This document shows positions 8,497 to 17,733 of a DNA stretch of 64,000 nt, in pieces (the first letter of the stretch is position 1; every line of letters starts with the position of its first letter). The DNA lies in assembly GCF_002975175.1 (NCBI RefSeq), contig NZ_PCNZ01000008.1, positions 1 to 64,000 of the forward strand, written 5' to 3'. A program made the translations under genes and the position numbers. The notes under the pieces were generated by a model, which was not told the origin of the DNA, did not search any database, and was given only the letters and a program-made list of their open reading frames with translations. The DNA comes from Bacillus sp. MYb209. GTDB lineage: Bacteria; Bacillota; Bacilli; Bacillales; Bacillaceae_G.

Positions 8497-9402
8497 TTAT
8501 TTTAACTCTAGATGCGTTCTTAATTTATTCGTTAAATCTTGTTTCGCTGCTTCTGGAACATAGTAATACCAAATACCATCAGATGCTTTATGACCATCAC
8601 CTGGGATTTGAATATCCTCACTATTTTGTAAGCAATCTTTATAATTCTTTTGCATATCAAACATTTGATCTTGCGTTAAGTTTGTTTTCACATTCTTTTG
8701 AATCGCTGTTAACACATCACCATAACTTGTAAGTGATGTGAAACTTGCACCCTTTTTAATAACAGCTTGCATCACTTGACGTTGACGCATTTGACGACCG
8801 AAGTCACCACGTGGATCTTCTTTACGCATACGAGTGAATGCTAAAGCTTGATCACCTGTTAAATGAATATTTCCCTTTTGGAAGTGCTTTCCTTCAAGAG
8901 AGAATTCCAAGTCATTATTTACATCAACACCGCCCACAGCATCAACAATGTCCTTAAATCCTTCCATATTCACTTCTATATAATAGTTAATAGGAATATT
9001 TAATAATTTTTCTACTGTCGCAACAGACATATCTACTCCACCGAATGCATAAGCATGGTTAATTTTATCACTTTTTCCTTTTCCAACAATTTCTGTATAT
9101 GTATCACGAGGGATACTTACTGTCTTCATAGAATTGTTCTTCGGATTTAACGTAATAACCATTAAAGAATCTGAACGACCTTTATCTTCACCACGTTCAT
9201 CCGCGCCTAATAATAAGATTGAAACAGGCTCAGATTTATTAATTTTCTCTTCTTGTTTATTATTTTGATCACGTTTTAAAGGTTGATGAACTGTATCTAA
9301 TGTTTTTGAAACTGAGGAATATATATTATAAGCGTAAACTCCTCCACCTATAATCAGTACTCCTATGATTCCTAATATCCAAAATAGAATTTTCTTTTTC
9401 AT
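8497..9402 (-). CDS. LytR-CpsA-Psr (LCP) family glycopolymer phosphotransferase
   Basis: This 301-residue membrane-anchored enzyme has one N-terminal helix (about 4-22) and an extracellular LCP domain. Typical motifs are LLLGADERG, SLMVITLNP, SIPRDTY with its conserved Arg, DKINHAYAFGG, and the Arg-rich LAFTRMRKEDPRGDFGR. LCP proteins transfer undecaprenyl-phosphate-linked polymers such as teichoic acid or capsule onto peptidoglycan. The start at 9402 is chosen for AAGGGTAAG; an upstream ATG at 9447 has none. With two Wzy-type operons close by, it is a good candidate for attaching one of those polymers to the wall. Confidence 0.92.
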   Translation of the reverse strand: MKKKILFWILGIIGVLIIGGGVYAYNIYSSVSKTLDTVHQPLKRDQNNKQEEKINKSEPVSILLLGADERGEDKGRSDSLMVITLNPKNNSMKTVSIPRDTYTEIVGKGKSDKINHAYAFGGVDMSVATVEKLLNIPINYYIEVNMEGFKDIVDAVGGVDVNNDLEFSLEGKHFQKGNIHLTGDQALAFTRMRKEDPRGDFGRQMRQRQVMQAVIKKGASFTSLTSYGDVLTAIQKNVKTNLTQDQMFDMQKNYKDCLQNSEDIQIPGDGHKASDGIWYYYVPEAAKQDLTNKLRTHLELK

Positions 9403-9583
9403 TATCTTACCCTTCTTTCTTAGATTTCCAAAGGAATAAAGTGCCAATTAAATTATACATGGAATTAGCTCTCTTCATCAAATGAAGCTATGTTTCATAT
9501 CTAACATCTAACTTATATATTTCCTCATATAACCTCTTATCTATACACTAGATAAAACGGAGAATTCCTTTTATTAATACAAA

Positions 9584-9618
9584 GAAAGCCCAATTGCACA
9601 AATAACAATTGGGCTTTC
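9584..9618 (-). terminator. Terminator after the sortase gene
   Basis: GAAAGCCCAATTG (9584-9596) and CAATTGGGCTTTC (9606-9618) form a perfect 13-bp stem with a 9-nt loop, 15 bp after the sortase stop. The right arm runs into CTTTGTATT on the minus strand. Confidence 0.88.
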
Positions 9619-9633
9619 CTTCTCAAACTAAGA

Positions 9634-10263
9634 TTATCTCCCTAAATCTGGATTAGACACAAGCTTCGTATACACAATAAAACGATCTGGTGCGTCACCA
9701 ATATACTCAAACGGATAGCACGTTGTTAGCGTCAGCGTCTCATAATCAGTTGGAACAATAATTGTTTCATCGTTTGCTCTCGTAATTTTAAAGTCTGTGA
9801 TTTCATACACAAAATCACCATATGGTGTTGCGAATTTGATTTGATCACCTTTTTTCACATCTTCCAACTTACGAAAACTTGTATTACGGTGTCCACTTAA
9901 CACAACATTTCCGCCTTGCCCTGGTAACATACTTCCAGAAAAATGTCCAACTCCTGATTTTAACTCTTTCGGATGCGTTCCTTCTACAACAGGAACCTCA
10001 TATGAAAGAGATGGGAACTTCAGGTCACCCAGTTTCTCCCCTGGATCGGGAATCTTAGACCACATTTGTTTAAACTCTTTTTCCGCTTCCTCTGGCTCAT
10101 ACGATGTAATCACTGTATGAGCTAACAATGTTGTTTGCTTAGTAAGTTCCCAGCCAAAAAAAGCAACAATACCAAGACCTAACAAAATAATGGAAACGGG
10201 AATCCCAATGATTACCCATCTCCATTTTGATTTACGTTTATGTACTTTCTTTCTCTTCTTCAT
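9634..10263 (-). CDS. srtC: Class D sortase (SrtC-like)
   Basis: The 209-residue transpeptidase has a Lys/Arg-rich N-terminus and one membrane helix (about 16-38). The catalytic residues are His125 (SGHRNTSF), Cys182 (LTTCYPF) and Arg194 (DRFIVYTK), the full sortase triad. Its neighbour 8 bp upstream ends in an LPNTA sorting signal. This is the pairing described for B. anthracis sortase C, which anchors BasI and BasH through LPNTA. The two genes are almost certainly co-transcribed and end at the terminator just downstream. In B. anthracis the system is linked to sporulation; the same role here is inference. Confidence 0.9.
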   Translation of the reverse strand: MKKRKKVHKRKSKWRWVIIGIPVSIILLGLGIVAFFGWELTKQTTLLAHTVITSYEPEEAEKEFKQMWSKIPDPGEKLGDLKFPSLSYEVPVVEGTHPKELKSGVGHFSGSMLPGQGGNVVLSGHRNTSFRKLEDVKKGDQIKFATPYGDFVYEITDFKITRANDETIIVPTDYETLTLTTCYPFEYIGDAPDRFIVYTKLVSNPDLGR

Positions 10264-10271
10264 AAAATGAA

Positions 10272-10979
10272 TTATGCTTGCTCTGTCTTACGAGCTAATC
10301 GCATCGCTGGAACTAATGCAGCTGCACCTAGAAGTACAATTAAGCCACCAATTAACATATACGTTTGTTCATTAGATGCTGTATTTGGCAGTTCAGCATT
10401 TGTCATTGGAACAAAGTGACCAGTTGCGTTTAGCTCACGCTTCGCTTCCATCGCAACTTTCAATGCATTTACCATGCTTTTGAAGTTAGCTGCTTGTACC
10501 ATTTCTCTTGTTGGGTTAATTGTCGCAAGCAGTTTTCCATCTAAATCTTTTAATTGAATTAATAAGTTATTATCCTTACTAATTGTATAGTTTAAAAGAT
10601 CTAACGACTTCCCACTTTCATCTACAAGTGAAACTTGTAAATGTGCAAGTTTCACACTATCGAGGAATAAACGAAGCATTTCTACTTTTTGCTCATTCTT
10701 TAAACTCATAACATCCTTCGCACCTGAAAGAATTTCACTCACTCGAGCTGCATTTGCATTAATTTGAGCTTGCTCTTGATCAGTTAAGCCCGTCTTTTGT
10801 AAATATGCATATAAATAGTCCACGTGATCAAGATTTAAAGTTTTTAATGCACTTACTAGCTTTTGTGAAGCTTCTTTTCCATTCGTATCCGCATGTGCAG
10901 CTGGTGCAGCAAACGCTGTTAAGCTAAGACTAAGCGCAGCAACTAATGAACCTTTTTTCATAATGTCTTTGAAATTCAT
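10272..10979 (-). CDS. basI: LPNTA-anchored surface protein (BasI-like sortase substrate)
   Basis: The 235-residue secreted protein has a signal peptide (about residues 1-30, likely cut after AHA) and a mostly helical middle (about 35-185). The C-terminal sorting signal is LPNTA at 197-201, then a hydrophobic helix (about 208-228) and a positively charged tail (RLARKTEQ). The neighbouring class D sortase should cleave it between Thr and Ala and link it to the wall. BasI of B. anthracis has the same motif and is known to be attached to peptidoglycan. The function of the mature domain is unknown. AAAAAGGAG precedes the ATG. Confidence 0.82.
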   Translation of the reverse strand: MNFKDIMKKGSLVAALSLSLTAFAAPAAHADTNGKEASQKLVSALKTLNLDHVDYLYAYLQKTGLTDQEQAQINANAARVSEILSGAKDVMSLKNEQKVEMLRLFLDSVKLAHLQVSLVDESGKSLDLLNYTISKDNNLLIQLKDLDGKLLATINPTREMVQAANFKSMVNALKVAMEAKRELNATGHFVPMTNAELPNTASNEQTYMLIGGLIVLLGAAALVPAMRLARKTEQA

Positions 10980-11140
10980 GGTTGTTTCTCCTTTTTATAA
11001 CAATTTGGTAATTTAAATATATCACGAAGAATCCTATGAGGGATAACTTAAACATGATTTCTCATTATCGGAGTTAGTATAGTCATATGGACACAACTTA
11101 GTTAAGTCCTTACAATGGATTTCAAGGAGGAAGTGTCCGT

Positions 11141-11266
11141 ATGACAAACAAGAAATTTAATGAAGACTTTAAAAAAATGGTTGTTGAATTATATCGTTCG
11201 GGACAGCCCGTAAAAGAATTAAGCATATACAAGTCAATAATTCCAAAGCATACTCATGAATTATAA
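11141..11266 (+). pseudogene. IS3 transposase OrfA fragment
   Basis: The first 28 codons match the start of an IS3-type OrfA helix-turn-helix protein (TNKKFNEDFKKMVVELYRSG). The frame then runs into unrelated sequence created by the deletion and stops after 41 codons. A ribosome site, CAAGGAGGAAG, is preserved. It cannot be functional. Confidence 0.8.
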
Positions 11267-11501
11267 AATAAAGTCTTCTTTCAGTAAAAAAGGGTGCCCT
11301 TATGACAATGCTCGTATCGAGTCGTTTCATGCCATTTTAAAGAAAGAAGAAGTATATCGTACACAATATGTCACGTTTGAAGAAGTAAATCTAGCACTAT
11401 TTCAATACATCAAGGGATGTTATAACCGTAAGCGAATCCATAGTAGTATTGGTTATAAAACTCCCCAAGCAATAGAAGATCTAACTAAAGAAGTAGCTTA
11501 G
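11256..11501 (+). pseudogene. IS3 transposase OrfB C-terminal fragment
   Basis: The 81 codons match the C-terminal end of an rve-type integrase core: CPYDNARIESFHAILKKEE with the catalytic Glu region, then CYNRKRIHSSIGYKTP. The Asp residues of the DDE triad and the N-terminal half are gone. The remnant is inactive. Confidence 0.85.
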
Positions 11502-11614
11502 ATCTTCTATTGTTTGTGTCCAAAATATTGACTCAAATCCACCTTTTTAGTAAAAAACTATTTTGACCATGCTCATTTTAACTTAGCACTTCTTCCCTGT
11601 TAGTTATCTGTATA

Positions 11615-12994
11615 CTAATTCCTTAAAACATCCGATTCCTTTTTTATTAATAAAGCTGCAGACTTTTTCTCCCTTGCCAAAATATATCCATAGGTTAACA
11701 AATAAAATAAAAAATAATTAGCATTATTTTTCACTCCAAATGAATTATATCCGGAGAGTGCAAAAATAAAAATTATCGCTAATATCTTATACTCTATTCT
11801 GCATAGGATAAGAATTAACAAAAGAATGTAGAATAATATAAAATACCCCACATCAAAAAATAAAATAATCCAAGGGTTTTCAGGAATTATAGGGGTATTG
11901 TATTGACCGATTATTCGAATATTCTCTGAAGCTCCACCTAAACCCATAATTTGGAATGAAAACAAATGTTTTATAAAATAGTCTATTAACATAAAGCGTG
12001 CATCCGTAGAATCACCTGCATTACCAACTCGACTCATCAAAGTAGATCCTAAAGATGTATTAAATGTCAATAAAAATGCAATCCCCATTACACATACAGT
12101 GATAAAATATTGCTTAATTTTCTTCGATCCATCCTTGAAACTCTGTCCATTATATAAAAGCACCATAAATGATATAACAAAGATACTTCTTGAACCGGTT
12201 AGCAAAATATCGATTACAAATAATAGAAGTAAAGTATACTTTAACTTATTATCCTTAACCCTCATTTGAACAATAATCATTGAAAAAAGGAAGAATACAG
12301 CATTATCTAATGGATGTCCAATTATGGTTTTAATTCTGTACCCTTCACGGTATGTTGACTCTAACCATGTCGCATTGCTTCTACTATAAAGTTCTTGAAA
12401 AATATTAATTTCTGTAAAATATTCAAAAATCCCTAGTAACCCAATTAATACTGAACAACAAATCATAACATTTACTGCCTTATTGACCTTTTTAATATTA
12501 ACTTGCTTTTTACAATAAAAAAACAGGAAGAATGCGATAGGCCCAAGATAGTTATGAATTGCTAGTGGTAGTCCATCCATTCCTTTAACAACAAAAGTGA
12601 CTCCAAAAAATGAAAAGAGTACTAATATACATAACAGAAAAATCTTATCAAAAATTATTTTTTTTGTTAATAAATTTTCTATAAAAAATAGAAAGAAAAC
12701 AACTAACCAGGCAAGTACAAAAGGATGAATCTTTAATGGATTTAACTCATTATTATTATAAAAATCAAGAAGGAAAAAATCCCCTGTTAAGGCCAAAGCA
12801 ATACTAAGTACTGGAATTATAAATAAAAAAGGGGTTTCCCGCCCTAAAAATTTTGTTAATAAATAAAAAATAAATCCAAGCAACAAATATATAAAGTATG
12901 CATAATAATTTGTTCCCAGTAAAAAAGAAAATGCAATAATGCAAATTAATGGGAGAACCAAATTAATAATAACTTGCTTTAATTTTATTTCCAT
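11615..12994 (-). CDS. Wzy-type O-antigen/capsule polymerase
   Basis: The 459-residue protein is strongly hydrophobic, with about 11-12 predicted helices and a larger extracytoplasmic loop near residues 200-240 (SRSNATWLESTYREGYR). This is the usual topology of the Wzy/O-antigen ligase group, whose sequence is poorly conserved. It is last in the operon, after the flippase, where a polymerase is expected and none other is present. It should polymerise lipid-linked repeat units on the outer face of the membrane. The ATG at 12994 follows GAGGGGAAAT; a TTG at 13009 is less likely. The call rests on topology and context. Confidence 0.75.
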   Translation of the reverse strand: MEIKLKQVIINLVLPLICIIAFSFLLGTNYYAYFIYLLLGFIFYLLTKFLGRETPFLFIIPVLSIALALTGDFFLLDFYNNNELNPLKIHPFVLAWLVVFFLFFIENLLTKKIIFDKIFLLCILVLFSFFGVTFVVKGMDGLPLAIHNYLGPIAFFLFFYCKKQVNIKKVNKAVNVMICCSVLIGLLGIFEYFTEINIFQELYSRSNATWLESTYREGYRIKTIIGHPLDNAVFFLFSMIIVQMRVKDNKLKYTLLLLFVIDILLTGSRSIFVISFMVLLYNGQSFKDGSKKIKQYFITVCVMGIAFLLTFNTSLGSTLMSRVGNAGDSTDARFMLIDYFIKHLFSFQIMGLGGASENIRIIGQYNTPIIPENPWIILFFDVGYFILFYILLLILILCRIEYKILAIIFIFALSGYNSFGVKNNANYFLFYLLTYGYILAREKKSAALLIKKESDVLRN

Positions 12995-13009
12995 ATTTCC
13001 CCTCAACAT

Positions 13010-13448
13010 CTGCTTAATATATTTAACTGAAAAATGTTTCCTTTATAGTATAGGTGTAAAGTGAATTGCACCACTGAACTACTACCCATACCGTATAAGC
13101 ACCTGAAAATTCATTTATCAAAACACTAAATCAGTTATATATTTAATTATGTTTCAACCAACTACTTGATTGAACTAAACGATATACTTTATCTAGACAT
13201 TAAGTAAACCATCCATAAAACAGTTAAAAATATTTTTTCCCATTTAAAGTGATGATACTGAATACTCAATGTGTTTTTGCAAACAAAATACAAAAACCTA
13301 ATTCGAAATCTGCTGGACACAAAGTTCCTACAAGGACAATTCACTCATCTAGACGAATACATTCGATGATACTTAGGCGGCTAATCTAATTTAACATCAA
13401 ATGTATTTTTCATTGCACTACTCTATAACAATACTTCTTTTCTATAAT
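13010..13448. other. Gene-free gap between flippase and polymerase
   Basis: About 440 bp with no credible gene. Several stops interrupt every frame. A short plus-strand stretch near 13280-13390 reads like a degraded protein tail (THLDEYIR, stop, YLGG) and could be a transposase relic, but I cannot assign it. No terminator or clear promoter was seen. Confidence 0.4.
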
Positions 13449-14729
13449 TTACTTGGTTTCATTAAGAATGTACCTATTTTTATAATTTAAATACATTTTT
13501 ATTAATATTACCGAATATAATAATCGTGCCAGTGCCACACTAATTGCAGCCCAAATCACTCCAAAAGAAGGTACAGTAAGGAAAATCAAAAGTATAATTA
13601 GCCCCATTTGAATATACTTACCTAAAGTAATGAACATTGGTTTTCCTAAGGAATAAATAGCCTGTTCAATAGGAACAATAATAAATCCTAATATTGCCGA
13701 AATCAACATTATTTGAAGAATAGTAACAGCCCCTAAATACTTTTCCCCCAGAAAAAATGGGACAATTAGTGGTACTAAAGGTACCATACATAACATGAGG
13801 ACAGAAACTATTACTGTAGGCTTTATAATTTTTTTAGTTTTGCTCACTACTTCTCGCCCATCTAGCTCTGACATTGTAGGTAGCATTACTTTTCCAAAAG
13901 CAAATGGAAGAAATGAAACAATGGCCGATAATTGGAAGGCAGCGTTATAAACTCCAATTTGCTCATAAGTAACCCAAATAGAAATCATAAAGAAATCAAT
14001 TCTACCTAAAACATTATTAGGTATAGAAATCATTAACATCCACTTTTCATAATGAATAATCTCTTTTAGTAATTTTTTAGGGAAATGTGAAGAAAAGTAA
14101 ATTTTAATACATTTAAAATACTTAAATGCAAATGGTAAGGAGATTATAATTGGGATGAAGTATAGAATAAATACATACTTCAATAACAACATATTATTTA
14201 ATAGTAAACTTAAAACTATAAGTATTAAAGTAAAATACCTAAATATGTTAATCAATGCTCTCAACTTGAATTTTTGAATGGCTTGTAAATAAGTATCATT
14301 AACAAATAAAAGTGATTCTCCTATATATCCCACGATTAAATATGGGATATATTGAATTATTTCATCTTTACCTTGGCTAGAAAAAATATGACTGCCAAAT
14401 AAGATTAATCCTGTAATTACAGTTGCAGTAATAATTATTTTTGTGAAAAAATACAAACCAAATATACTTTGCATTTTCCCTTTATCTCTTGCTGAAAATC
14501 TTACTGCTGTATTCTCCATACCAAAATCAAAGAATGCACTACAAAAAGCTACAGTGACAAATACAAATGAATATTTACCATAATCTTCGGGACCAAGTTG
14601 CCTAGATAAAATTAAAATACTTATAAAACTCAATGCCTTTGTAATAATACTTTCTAAGAATACGATACTAAGATTTTTGAATAAAGAATGATTGACATAC
14701 TTGTTTAAATTAACTTTTAAACTTTTCAT
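13449..14729 (-). CDS. Wzx-type polysaccharide flippase (MATE/MVF superfamily)
   Basis: The 426-residue protein has about 12 membrane helices. Its N-terminal region (ILSRQLGPEDYGKYSFVF) is typical of polysaccharide biosynthesis proteins of the RfbX/Wzx group. It should move undecaprenyl-linked repeat units across the membrane before polymerisation by the downstream Wzy. AAAGGTA precedes the start. Its neighbours are a glycosyltransferase 31 bp upstream and the gene-free gap downstream. It is unlike the second flippase at 38413-39960, so the two operons have separate export paths. Confidence 0.85.
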   Translation of the reverse strand: MKSLKVNLNKYVNHSLFKNLSIVFLESIITKALSFISILILSRQLGPEDYGKYSFVFVTVAFCSAFFDFGMENTAVRFSARDKGKMQSIFGLYFFTKIIITATVITGLILFGSHIFSSQGKDEIIQYIPYLIVGYIGESLLFVNDTYLQAIQKFKLRALINIFRYFTLILIVLSLLLNNMLLLKYVFILYFIPIIISLPFAFKYFKCIKIYFSSHFPKKLLKEIIHYEKWMLMISIPNNVLGRIDFFMISIWVTYEQIGVYNAAFQLSAIVSFLPFAFGKVMLPTMSELDGREVVSKTKKIIKPTVIVSVLMLCMVPLVPLIVPFFLGEKYLGAVTILQIMLISAILGFIIVPIEQAIYSLGKPMFITLGKYIQMGLIILLIFLTVPSFGVIWAAISVALARLLYSVILIKMYLNYKNRYILNETK

Positions 14730-14760
14730 ATAAAAATACCTTTATCTTCATTTTTCATAT

Positions 14761-15855
14761 TTAGTTTGTACATAATCCTCTATAAACTTCGTTATATCTC
14801 TGAATCATTTTTTCTAGAGAATATTCACGATTTAAATATTCTAAAGTTCCGTTATTACTCTCATACCGCTGGCGATAATCTTTATCAGTTACTAAATGAT
14901 ATAATTTTCGGGCTAGTTCTTGATGATTTTCCTTTTCAAAATATAAACCATACTCTTCATTTTCTTTTACAATCTCAAGAGGTCCCTCAAGTTTACTAAC
15001 AACTACCGCACAACCAGCTGCTAAAGCTTCTACTACTACTAATCCAAAACCTTCATATCTAGATGGCAAAACAAAAATATCTACGTCTTTATATAACTTT
15101 TCTATATTCTCTACATTGCCTAGAAATTCAACATTTTCTTCTAAATGATATTCTACAATTAAATCATTTAATTCATTAATATGTTTTGGATCTGCCGCGC
15201 TTCCAGCAAAAAAGCAATTAAATTTAGCAAACCCATACCGATTCTTTAAAATATTAAGTGCTTTAATTAAAATATCTTGACCTTTTTTTTCTGGTACGAT
15301 ACGAGCGACACAGGCAATATTAAATGCATCTTTATTTCGAACGTTTAACTCTCGGCTACCACCAAACTTTTCAAGGTCTACCCCATTATAAATTAACTTT
15401 ATTTTTTCTTTTGGAACGTATTTATTCACAACATTATAGACCGTTTTCGAAATAGTAATGTACATATCAACAGGATACTTATTTAATGCTTCATTATATA
15501 TTTTAGTATCGTGTACAGTAAATACCAATTTTACTTTCATAATTTTCTTAAGCAAATATGCAAACTTTAAACTAAACGTATCATGACAATGAACAACATC
15601 AATTTTATTTTTCTTTATAAACTTACACGCTTTATAGATAGTACCTATATTTATAATGGGATTTCTCGTTCCTTCTTTTCTATTACATAATAAAAGGGAG
15701 TCTTTATTAAGAATTTCTATATACTCTTGACTCCACCTATCATTTATCACGCAAAGATAATGAGGAATTTCACTGTTTTTCACCATTAAGTCTACAATAA
15801 TTCGTTCTAAGCCACCGCCAAGAAACAATTCGGAATTCAAATGCATTATTCTCAT
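14761..15855 (-). CDS. Glycosyltransferase family 4
   Basis: The 364-residue GT-B enzyme has an N-terminal Rossmann half with the glycine-rich GGGLERI loop (near 12-18). The C-terminal donor half carries PSRYEGFGLVVVEALA with the conserved Glu pair. Retaining GT4 enzymes use nucleotide-sugar donors, here to extend the lipid-linked repeat unit in the cytoplasm. Sugar and linkage cannot be read from sequence. The start is supported by GGAGAATTAGG. Confidence 0.88.
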   Translation of the reverse strand: MRIMHLNSELFLGGGLERIIVDLMVKNSEIPHYLCVINDRWSQEYIEILNKDSLLLCNRKEGTRNPIINIGTIYKACKFIKKNKIDVVHCHDTFSLKFAYLLKKIMKVKLVFTVHDTKIYNEALNKYPVDMYITISKTVYNVVNKYVPKEKIKLIYNGVDLEKFGGSRELNVRNKDAFNIACVARIVPEKKGQDILIKALNILKNRYGFAKFNCFFAGSAADPKHINELNDLIVEYHLEENVEFLGNVENIEKLYKDVDIFVLPSRYEGFGLVVVEALAAGCAVVVSKLEGPLEIVKENEEYGLYFEKENHQELARKLYHLVTDKDYRQRYESNNGTLEYLNREYSLEKMIQRYNEVYRGLCTN

Positions 15856-15910
15856 CCTAATTCTCCTATTCTACTTTAAGTTTAGCCTTTCTTGCTTTAG
15901 AATATCCGAA

Positions 15911-17689
15911 TTACATGATATATTTATTCATTTGATTCACAAATACTAAAAATGTAACTACTTGATCTTTTTCAAGTGTACTCCCTTCCCTAAATAAATC
16001 TGCACAATCATTTTTTAAAGTCGTATCCTGGATTAAATTAATATTTTCATCATATCTTTCCTCATAAAACTCTTTTAGATATTTATTTGTTCTATACCAA
16101 TAATCCATCGGATGCATATGATTTTTTGAATTTAATTTTAAACCCAGTTTATTTTTAACTAATTTAATACCTGCTGCTGGAATGCTCGTCCAAGGAACTG
16201 GAACTCCCTTCACAGTTATTACTTTTTTGTTTATTTTACCTTTTACTTTTTCATAAATAAAATCTGCAGCTTCCGGATAATATTCGTTTATCCATTTAAT
16301 ATAAATTCTGTGTCCTTTTCTATACTCTAGTGGCAAAGTTAAGCAAAATTCCATAAAATCAATATCTAAAAATGGAGAAATTGTCTCAGTATATTGGAAC
16401 ATAGGCTTTAATCCAGTATTTACTCCTGTAAATCCTCTATTATAAAATTTAAAAACCTCTTGGTCTTCTAAATGAAAAGCCTTATCTACATCGTACTCCA
16501 CCTTATCAATCAGTTTAGTAGAATATGCTCCTGCGCCTGGTGCAAAACTTTTTCGTTCGCCCTTATCATAAAAAGTTCCAATTATTGCATCGCCAATTTG
16601 TCCAGTATGGATTATCCCATATTTATCTAGGTTGATATTACTAACCATACTTAACGTATGGGCAATAGTACAAGCTTGACTCCTCGCCCCCGATATTTTA
16701 ACTGATTCATCAAAATATTTATAAATATATGTTCCATTGTCTAATGCTTTAAACATCCACTCTGTTTTTAATTTATCAGAAATTTGTTTGGGTATTTTTT
16801 CATCCAAGTAATCTGTTTGAGAGAAAGTATAGTTAAGCATATTAGTATATCCCATAGTATGAGCAACCCAGGCGGTCATTCTAGAATCTAATCCACCACT
16901 TAATGCTACCAAATGTTTATAACCATACTCTAAATCTTTTTCGAATGCTCTCTTAATTGCATTCTTAAAAAGAACGTCTAATTTTTCCAACGCCTCTGCT
17001 TCTGAAATCTCAATAGGCCTATTATTTAAAGTATAGTAACACTTTTTGTCAATTCCACTTGTAGAATACTCAATGTAATGCCCCGGTGTTAACCTATACA
17101 CATCTTCAAACAAAGTTTCATTACACAACACATGAGAATGCGTCATTAAACTATAAGCAGCATTATGATTAATACGGAATTTTCCACCTGTTTTTTCACA
17201 AACTAACTTTATAAGCACTTCAAATTCAGTAGCAAAATAAAGTGTGTTCTCCTTCTCATGAATATGGTAAAAAATCTCTTTATCACCTACATGATTTGTA
17301 TATAGGGTAAAGAGATTTTCGTCTTTGTTAAGCAAAGCCCCTCCAAAACTTCCTCTAAACTTTTGGAAGAACGTTTTAGGATCTATATTAGACATCTTAT
17401 TTAGCAACGTCTCTATTCTGTCTTCATTAACATTATATTCTCTATACAAATCGCCCTTATTTAAAATAACACCATCTAAAATGGAGAAATGATTTTGATT
17501 TTCTTTAAACATTTTATCTTTTTCAAATTTCTTAATTGTATTTCTGAAAAATTTCCCATATAACAGTGGAGTAGTAATTTTTCTTTCCTCTTCAATTAAA
17601 TGCTGATTTTCATCGATAATGTCATAAATATTAATATCCTTATCTAATATCTCTTTTTTATTTGAAATAAAGCCAAAAAATCCAGGCAC
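15911..17689 (-). CDS. Asparagine-synthetase-like amidotransferase lacking the N-terminal Cys
   Basis: The 592-residue protein has an N-terminal glutaminase-like Ntn domain and a C-terminal ATP-pyrophosphatase domain with the PP-loop ALSGGLDSRM (near 265). I favour the GTG start at 17689, because it gives MPGFFGF, which lines up with the family's MCGIFGF; a TTG at 17698 adds three residues. The nucleophile Cys2 is then Pro, so glutamine hydrolysis should be lost. The synthetase half looks intact and could activate a carboxylate with ATP. Related proteins in O-antigen loci amidate uronic acids, and this operon encodes UDP-glucose dehydrogenase. That role is inference. Confidence 0.8.
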   Translation of the reverse strand: MPGFFGFISNKKEILDKDINIYDIIDENQHLIEEERKITTPLLYGKFFRNTIKKFEKDKMFKENQNHFSILDGVILNKGDLYREYNVNEDRIETLLNKMSNIDPKTFFQKFRGSFGGALLNKDENLFTLYTNHVGDKEIFYHIHEKENTLYFATEFEVLIKLVCEKTGGKFRINHNAAYSLMTHSHVLCNETLFEDVYRLTPGHYIEYSTSGIDKKCYYTLNNRPIEISEAEALEKLDVLFKNAIKRAFEKDLEYGYKHLVALSGGLDSRMTAWVAHTMGYTNMLNYTFSQTDYLDEKIPKQISDKLKTEWMFKALDNGTYIYKYFDESVKISGARSQACTIAHTLSMVSNINLDKYGIIHTGQIGDAIIGTFYDKGERKSFAPGAGAYSTKLIDKVEYDVDKAFHLEDQEVFKFYNRGFTGVNTGLKPMFQYTETISPFLDIDFMEFCLTLPLEYRKGHRIYIKWINEYYPEAADFIYEKVKGKINKKVITVKGVPVPWTSIPAAGIKLVKNKLGLKLNSKNHMHPMDYWYRTNKYLKEFYEERYDENINLIQDTTLKNDCADLFREGSTLEKDQVVTFLVFVNQMNKYIM

Positions 17690-17733
17690 TACGCTCAACT
17701 CACTTTAACTAAAATTTTTAGCTATAACTTTTA

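Larger units (their letters stand above)
11088..11522 (+). mobile_element. IS3-family element, internally deleted remnant
   Basis: The ends are inverted: TGGACACAA at 11088 and TTGTGTCCA running to 11522. Between them is the first part of an orfA and the last part of an orfB transposase, joined near 11225. At 435 bp it is about a third of a normal IS3-family element. No target duplication is obvious. It lies between the polysaccharide operon and the sortase pair and reads against the surrounding genes. Confidence 0.85.

Noticed and set aside
13010-13448. Second IS element
   Set aside because: A few residues look transposase-like and TGGACACAAAG resembles an IS end, but no paired end or domain is present.
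15911-17689. Second lasso cyclase
   Set aside because: It has the same fold, but there is no precursor, RRE or peptidase nearby; it lies among glycosyltransferases.
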